The notes under the pieces were generated by a model. It was not told the DNA's origin, made no database searches, and was given only the letters and a program-made list of their open reading frames with translations. From assembly GCF_004004565.1 (NCBI RefSeq), contig NZ_SACM01000001.1, positions 558,001 to 622,000 on the forward strand: a stretch of DNA of 64,000 nucleotides, read 5' to 3'. Positions 60,086 to 64,000 of this stretch are shown piece by piece (positions within the stretch are counted from its first letter, which is position 1; each line of letters opens with the position of its first letter). The stretch comes from Inhella crocodyli. GTDB taxonomy: Bacteria > Pseudomonadota > Gammaproteobacteria > Burkholderiales > Burkholderiaceae_C. Made by a program: the position numbers and the translations under genes.

Positions 60086-60583
60086 TCAGCGGTACTTGGC
60101 GTCGGCCGCCTTGGCGGCGGCAATCTGCGGCTCGAAGCGGTCGCCCACGGCCAGCAGCATTTCCTTGGTGTAGTACAGGTCGCCCCGCTTCTCACCGTGG
60201 TACTCGAACAGCGGCGTTTCGACGATGGAATCGACCGGGCAGCTCTCTTCGCAGAAGCCGCAGAAGATGCACTTGGTCAGGTCGATGTCGTAACGCGTGG
60301 TTCGGCGGCTGCCGTCTTCGCGCACGTCGCTCTCGATCGTGATGGCCATGGCCGGGCACACGGCCTCGCACAGCTTGCACGCGATGCAGCGCTCTTCGCC
60401 GTTCTCGTAGCGGCGCAGCGCATGCAGGCCCCGGAAGCGAGGCGACAGGGGCGTCTTCTCTTCGGGAAACTGCACCGTGATGGTGGGCGACAGGAAGTGG
60501 CGACCGGTCAGGGCCAGGCCCTTGACCAGTTCCAGCAGCAGGAAGGTTTTGAAGAAGTCTTTGACAGCGGAGACGGCAGACAT
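60086..60583 (-). CDS. nuoI: NADH-quinone oxidoreductase subunit I (two 4Fe-4S clusters)
   Basis: A 165-residue ferredoxin-like subunit that carries electrons to the quinone-reducing end of complex I. Two cluster motifs are clear: [17 protein letters not shown] and [37 protein letters not shown] precedes the first. ATG at 60583 gives standard length; the gap to nuoH is eight bases. Confidence 0.97.
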   Translation of the reverse strand: MSAVSAVKDFFKTFLLLELVKGLALTGRHFLSPTITVQFPEEKTPLSPRFRGLHALRRYENGEERCIACKLCEAVCPAMAITIESDVREDGSRRTTRYDIDLTKCIFCGFCEESCPVDSIVETPLFEYHGEKRGDLYYTKEMLLAVGDRFEPQIAAAKAADAKYR

Positions 60584-60591
60584 TGCAGTCC

Positions 60592-61689
60592 TCACTTCCA
60601 GATGTTGTACGGGGTCTGCATCCACAGGCCCACGACGACCAGCCACACCAAGGTGACGGGGATGAACACCTTCCAGCCCAGGCGCATCAGCTGGTCGTAG
60701 CGGAAGCGCGGGAACGACGCGCGCACCCACAAGAACATGGTCACGACGACGAAGGTCTTGCCAAACAGCCAGAACCAGTTCCAGAAGGCCATGGTTTGCT
60801 GAATGAACGCTGGCGTTTCCATGCCGAACAGGCTGAAGGAAATCGGCGCCGACCAACCACCCAGGAACAGCAGCACCGTGAGGGCCGACACCAGGATCAT
60901 GTTGGCGTACTCGGCCAAGAAGAACATGGCGAACGACATGCCCGAGTACTCGATCATGTGGCCGGCCACGATCTCGGACTCGCCTTCCACCACGTCAAAC
61001 GGATGCCGGTTCGTTTCGGCCAGGCCCGAGATGAAATAGACGATGAAGATCGGGAACAGCGGCAACCAATTCCACGACAGGAAGTTCACGCCGTGCGACG
61101 CGAACCAGCCGGTCGTTTGCTTGAGCACGATGTCGGTCATGTACAGGCTGCCCGACACCATGAGCACGACGACCAGGGCGAAGCCCATCGCGATCTCGTA
61201 GCTCACCATCTGGGCCGAAGCCCGCATGGCGCCCAAGAAGGCGTACTTCGAGTTCGACGCCCAGCCCGCGATGATCACGCCGTAGACCTCGAGCGACATG
61301 ATCGCCATCAGGAACAACAGGCCGGCATTGATGTTGGCCACCGCCGCGTCGGGCCCGAAAGGCACCACCGCCCAAGCCGCCAATGCCGGCGCAATCGTCA
61401 GGATCGGGCCGAGGAAGAACAAGCCCTTGTTCGAGGCCGCCGGCAGGATGATCTCTTTGAAGATCAACTTCACGGCGTCGGCGATGGGCGTCAGCAGGCC
61501 CATGGGGCCCACGCGGTTGGGACCTGGTCGGATTTGGGACCAACCGATGGCCTTGCGCTCCCACAACGTGAGGTAAGCGACGCACACCATCAGCGGCGCC
61601 ACGACGGCCACGATCTTGAGCAGGTTCCAGACCACCGGCCAGAACCCGCCGAGCAGGCCGGCGCCCATTTGGTACAGGCTGTCGATCAT
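60592..61689 (-). CDS. nuoH: NADH-quinone oxidoreductase subunit H
   Basis: A 365-residue membrane subunit forming the quinone entry channel. It has eight helices with family marks [63 protein letters not shown] and [35 protein letters not shown], which contains conserved Glu residues of the E-channel. Its ATG overlaps the nuoG stop by four bases (ATGA), indicating coupling. Confidence 0.97.
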   Translation of the reverse strand: MIDSLYQMGAGLLGGFWPVVWNLLKIVAVVAPLMVCVAYLTLWERKAIGWSQIRPGPNRVGPMGLLTPIADAVKLIFKEIILPAASNKGLFFLGPILTIAPALAAWAVVPFGPDAAVANINAGLLFLMAIMSLEVYGVIIAGWASNSKYAFLGAMRASAQMVSYEIAMGFALVVVLMVSGSLYMTDIVLKQTTGWFASHGVNFLSWNWLPLFPIFIVYFISGLAETNRHPFDVVEGESEIVAGHMIEYSGMSFAMFFLAEYANMILVSALTVLLFLGGWSAPISFSLFGMETPAFIQQTMAFWNWFWLFGKTFVVVTMFLWVRASFPRFRYDQLMRLGWKVFIPVTLVWLVVVGLWMQTPYNIWK

Positions 61690-64000
61690 TGCGCACCCCC
61701 GGCCACGGCATTGGCGTTGGCCACCTGGATGGGAGCGAACGAGGCTCCCAGGGTCGACGTTTGCGGCAGGCCGGCAGCGACGCGCACGACGCCCTCGGCC
61801 AAGCGCTCATTGCGGCGGGCCGGCAAGGTCACGTGGGCCGCCCCTTGCGTCACTCGCACCATGGTCTCGCCCTCGGCCGGAAGTCCCAACTGAGCCCACA
61901 GGCCAGGCGGCAACTGGGCCGTTCCGGCATCGCGCGCATCACGGGTGGCGGCCAAACTCGGCGCATGGCGCACCAGCATGTCGCTGGCGTAGATGGGCAA
62001 CTCGGCCAGGCGCTGCAAACCCTCCGCCGCCGCCGTCGCACCGGGCAGTGCGAAGGCGCCCACAGCCGTGGGCTTGAAGCCGTCGGGCAACAACGCCGCG
62101 CGCACGTGGTCGCTCGTCTCGAAGTCGAAACCCGGCAACTCCAACAGGTTCGCCAGCACGCGCAGCACCTTCCACGCCGGACGGGCCTCGCCCTGGGGCG
62201 GGACGACGCCGACAAAGGTCTGCAATTGCCCGTCTGCCGTTGCGAAGCTGCCGGAGGTTTCCGTGAACGGCGCGATGGGCAACAGCACGTCGGCGGTGTC
62301 CAGCAGGCCATCGGTGCGGTGGCTGACCAGACCGACCACCATGTCGGCCTGCTTCAGGACCTGGGCCGCGGCGGCCGGATCTTGCGTGTCCAGCAGCGGA
62401 TCGACCCCCAAGAGCAACACGCCTTTGGGTGCCGCGCCCGCCAGTTGGGCCCGCACGCTGTGGCCGCCGGCGCCGGGCTGCACGCCCACGGCCTGCAGAC
62501 CAACGGCATTGCCGCCCTGCCCCAAGTAACCCACGCTGGCGCCGGTTTGCGCACCGATCCATTGCGCCATCGCCAACAAGTCGGCGGCTTGCGGATGCTC
62601 GGCCGCGGCATTGCCCAAGAGCACCGCCGTCTGCTCGCCGCTCAACAGCGAAGCCGCCAAGGCCCGGGCCGACTCGGTCGCCTTCGCAGACGCCCAAGGC
62701 GCGGTCACGCCCCGAGCGTCGGCCACCGCCGCGGCGACGTCGGCCAAGCTGGCCAGCCAGTGTTGAGGCGCCACCGTCTGTTGCGCCGACACGGGCAACA
62801 GCCAGTCGTCGGCCACGGCGTGCAACGACGCAATGCGCGCGCCATGGCGGGCGGCTTGGCGCAAGCGCTGGGCCATCAGCGGATGGTCTTTGCGCAGGTT
62901 GGCGCCAACCACGAGCGCGCCATCCAACTTGGACAGCGACGCAATCGAACGACCCAGGGTCAAGGCCTGGCCAACGCCGGCACGGAGACGGTCGTCTTGC
63001 TGGCGCAAGGCCCAGTCGACGTTCTCGCTGCCCAAGGCGCGCAGCACACGGGCCAGCAAGCCGCCTTCTTCCAAGGTGCTGGTGGGGGCCACCCAGGCCG
63101 CCAATGACGTGGCACCGTGGTCTTGGCGGATCGACTGCAAACCCTTGGCCACGTAGTTCAGGGCCGTGGGCCAATCCACCATTTGCCAACTGCCGTCCTG
63201 CTTGATCATGGGACGGGTCAAGCGGGCATCGCTGTTCAGGCCTTCGTAGCTGAAGCGATCGCGGTCGGAAATCCAGCACTCGTTGACGGCGTCGTTCTCC
63301 AGCGGCACCACGCGCATGACCTGGTTGCCCTTGACCTGCACGATCAAATTGGCGCCATTGCTGTCGTGCGGACTGACCGACTTGCGCCGCGACAACTCCC
63401 AGGTGCGGGCGCTGTAACGGAAGGGCTTGCTGGTGAGCGCGCCGACCGGGCACAGGTCGATCATGTTGCCGCTCAACTCGCTGTCCACGGTGCGGCCGAC
63501 GAAGGTCGTGATCTCGCTGTGCTCGCCGCGGTTGGGCATGCCCAGTTCCATCACGCCAGCGATCTCTTGGCCGAAGCGCACGCAGCGGGTGCAGTGGATG
63601 CAGCGGCTCATCTCTTCCATCGAGATCAGCGGCCCCACGTTTTTGTGGAACACCACGCGCTTCTCTTCGGCGTAGCGGCTCTTGCTGCCGCCGTAGCCCA
63701 CGGCCAAGTCCTGCAGTTGGCACTCGCCGCCTTGGTCGCAAATCGGGCAGTCCAGCGGGTGGTTGATGAGCAAGAACTCCATCACCCCTTGCTGGGCCTT
63801 CACCGCCTTGTCGCTCTTGGTGCGGACGATCATGCCCGGCGTCACCGGCGTGGCGCACGCTGGCATGGGCTTGGGCGCCTTCTCCACGTCCACCAAGCAC
63901 ATGCGGCAGTTGGCCGCGATGCTCAGCTTCTTGTGATAACAGAAGTGCGGAACGTAGGTGCCCAGCTTGTCGGCGGCATGCATGACCATGCTGCCCTCGG
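61686..64000 (-). CDS. nuoG: NADH-quinone oxidoreductase subunit G, N-terminus cut by the window edge
   Basis: The large iron-sulfur subunit of complex I, at least 771 residues here. Its first residues lie beyond the right edge: the visible frame starts [11 protein letters not shown], which in full-length proteins is about 16-20 residues in. Cluster ligands in order are [18 protein letters not shown] (2Fe-2S), [20 protein letters not shown] and [16 protein letters not shown], and [17 protein letters not shown]. The C-terminal half is the molybdopterin-oxidoreductase-like domain without visible cofactor residues, as usual in NuoG. The internal ATG at 63989 should not be taken as the real start. 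First gene of the visible - strand nuo block. Confidence 0.95.
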   Translation of the reverse strand, partial: EGSMVMHAADKLGTYVPHFCYHKKLSIAANCRMCLVDVEKAPKPMPACATPVTPGMIVRTKSDKAVKAQQGVMEFLLINHPLDCPICDQGGECQLQDLAVGYGGSKSRYAEEKRVVFHKNVGPLISMEEMSRCIHCTRCVRFGQEIAGVMELGMPNRGEHSEITTFVGRTVDSELSGNMIDLCPVGALTSKPFRYSARTWELSRRKSVSPHDSNGANLIVQVKGNQVMRVVPLENDAVNECWISDRDRFSYEGLNSDARLTRPMIKQDGSWQMVDWPTALNYVAKGLQSIRQDHGATSLAAWVAPTSTLEEGGLLARVLRALGSENVDWALRQQDDRLRAGVGQALTLGRSIASLSKLDGALVVGANLRKDHPLMAQRLRQAARHGARIASLHAVADDWLLPVSAQQTVAPQHWLASLADVAAAVADARGVTAPWASAKATESARALAASLLSGEQTAVLLGNAAAEHPQAADLLAMAQWIGAQTGASVGYLGQGGNAVGLQAVGVQPGAGGHSVRAQLAGAAPKGVLLLGVDPLLDTQDPAAAAQVLKQADMVVGLVSHRTDGLLDTADVLLPIAPFTETSGSFATADGQLQTFVGVVPPQGEARPAWKVLRVLANLLELPGFDFETSDHVRAALLPDGFKPTAVGAFALPGATAAAEGLQRLAELPIYASDMLVRHAPSLAATRDARDAGTAQLPPGLWAQLGLPAEGETMVRVTQGAAHVTLPARRNERLAEGVVRVAAGLPQTSTLGASFAPIQVANANAVAGGAQ

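Noticed and set aside
1-64000. tRNA, rRNA, riboswitch or prophage genes
   Set aside because: None of the expected conserved sequences or gene sets was seen by reading; a covariance-model search could not be run here.

Overview
The window is about 64 kb of very GC-rich DNA with dense, short-spaced genes. Gene content and order suggest a betaproteobacterium of the order Burkholderiales, close to the Rubrivivax/Inhella/Roseateles-type lineages. The grounds are the nuoG-to-nuoN block followed by DUF2818, NUDIX and DUF1178 genes, the DUF2069 gene next to a glycolate-oxidase-like gene, and a kbl plus SDR-type threonine dehydrogenase pair with an XRE-cupin regulator. No rRNA, tRNA or CRISPR array was seen. 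The assignment is inference from protein families, not a database match.

Layout. 1-7.2 kb: end of an NAD(P)-binding oxidoreductase, a DUF2189 membrane protein, a CoA-transferase, an MnmC-type tRNA-modifying enzyme whose methyltransferase half looks degenerate, an Mpo1-like protein, a ketopantoate reductase and a DUF945 protein. 7.2-16.7 kb: rpiA, a REC-GGDEF diguanylate cyclase, a Tat-exported carotenoid oxygenase with a DUF2141 partner, a two-receiver protein with a degenerate kinase module, a gamma-glutamylcyclotransferase-like protein, an exported cyanophycinase-like peptidase and a membrane Ser/Thr kinase. 16.7-35.8 kb: RND pump A, aroC, a small TPR-like protein, a CBS protein, a five-gene envelope cluster related to the LpoB/YcfL/COG3014 group, a GrpB-family protein, the complete RND pump B (adaptor, permease, outer-membrane factor), a secreted protein and an acetyltransferase.

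35.8-39.6 kb holds the most unusual part, a relic chromosomal integron. A broken integron integrase gene (intI, + strand) is read in three frames and has lost its catalytic tyrosine. Upstream lie a LexA-type box and an attI site closely resembling the class 1 attI end. Then comes an array of four gene cassettes, all on the - strand: an unknown protein, a lone SLBB domain, a small exported Cys-containing protein and a GFA/CENP-V-type zinc protein. Each is followed by an attC site. The cassette genes are visibly less GC-rich than the flanks.

39.7-64 kb: a family 5 peptide-type solute-binding protein, a MipA/OmpV protein, the threonine catabolism pair (SDR dehydrogenase and kbl) divergent from its probable XRE-cupin regulator across a repeated operator, a YihY-type membrane protein divergent from DUF2069 and GlcD-like genes across a near-perfect inverted repeat, RND pump C, DUF1178, NUDIX and DUF2818 genes, and complex I genes nuoN back to nuoG, which runs off the right edge.
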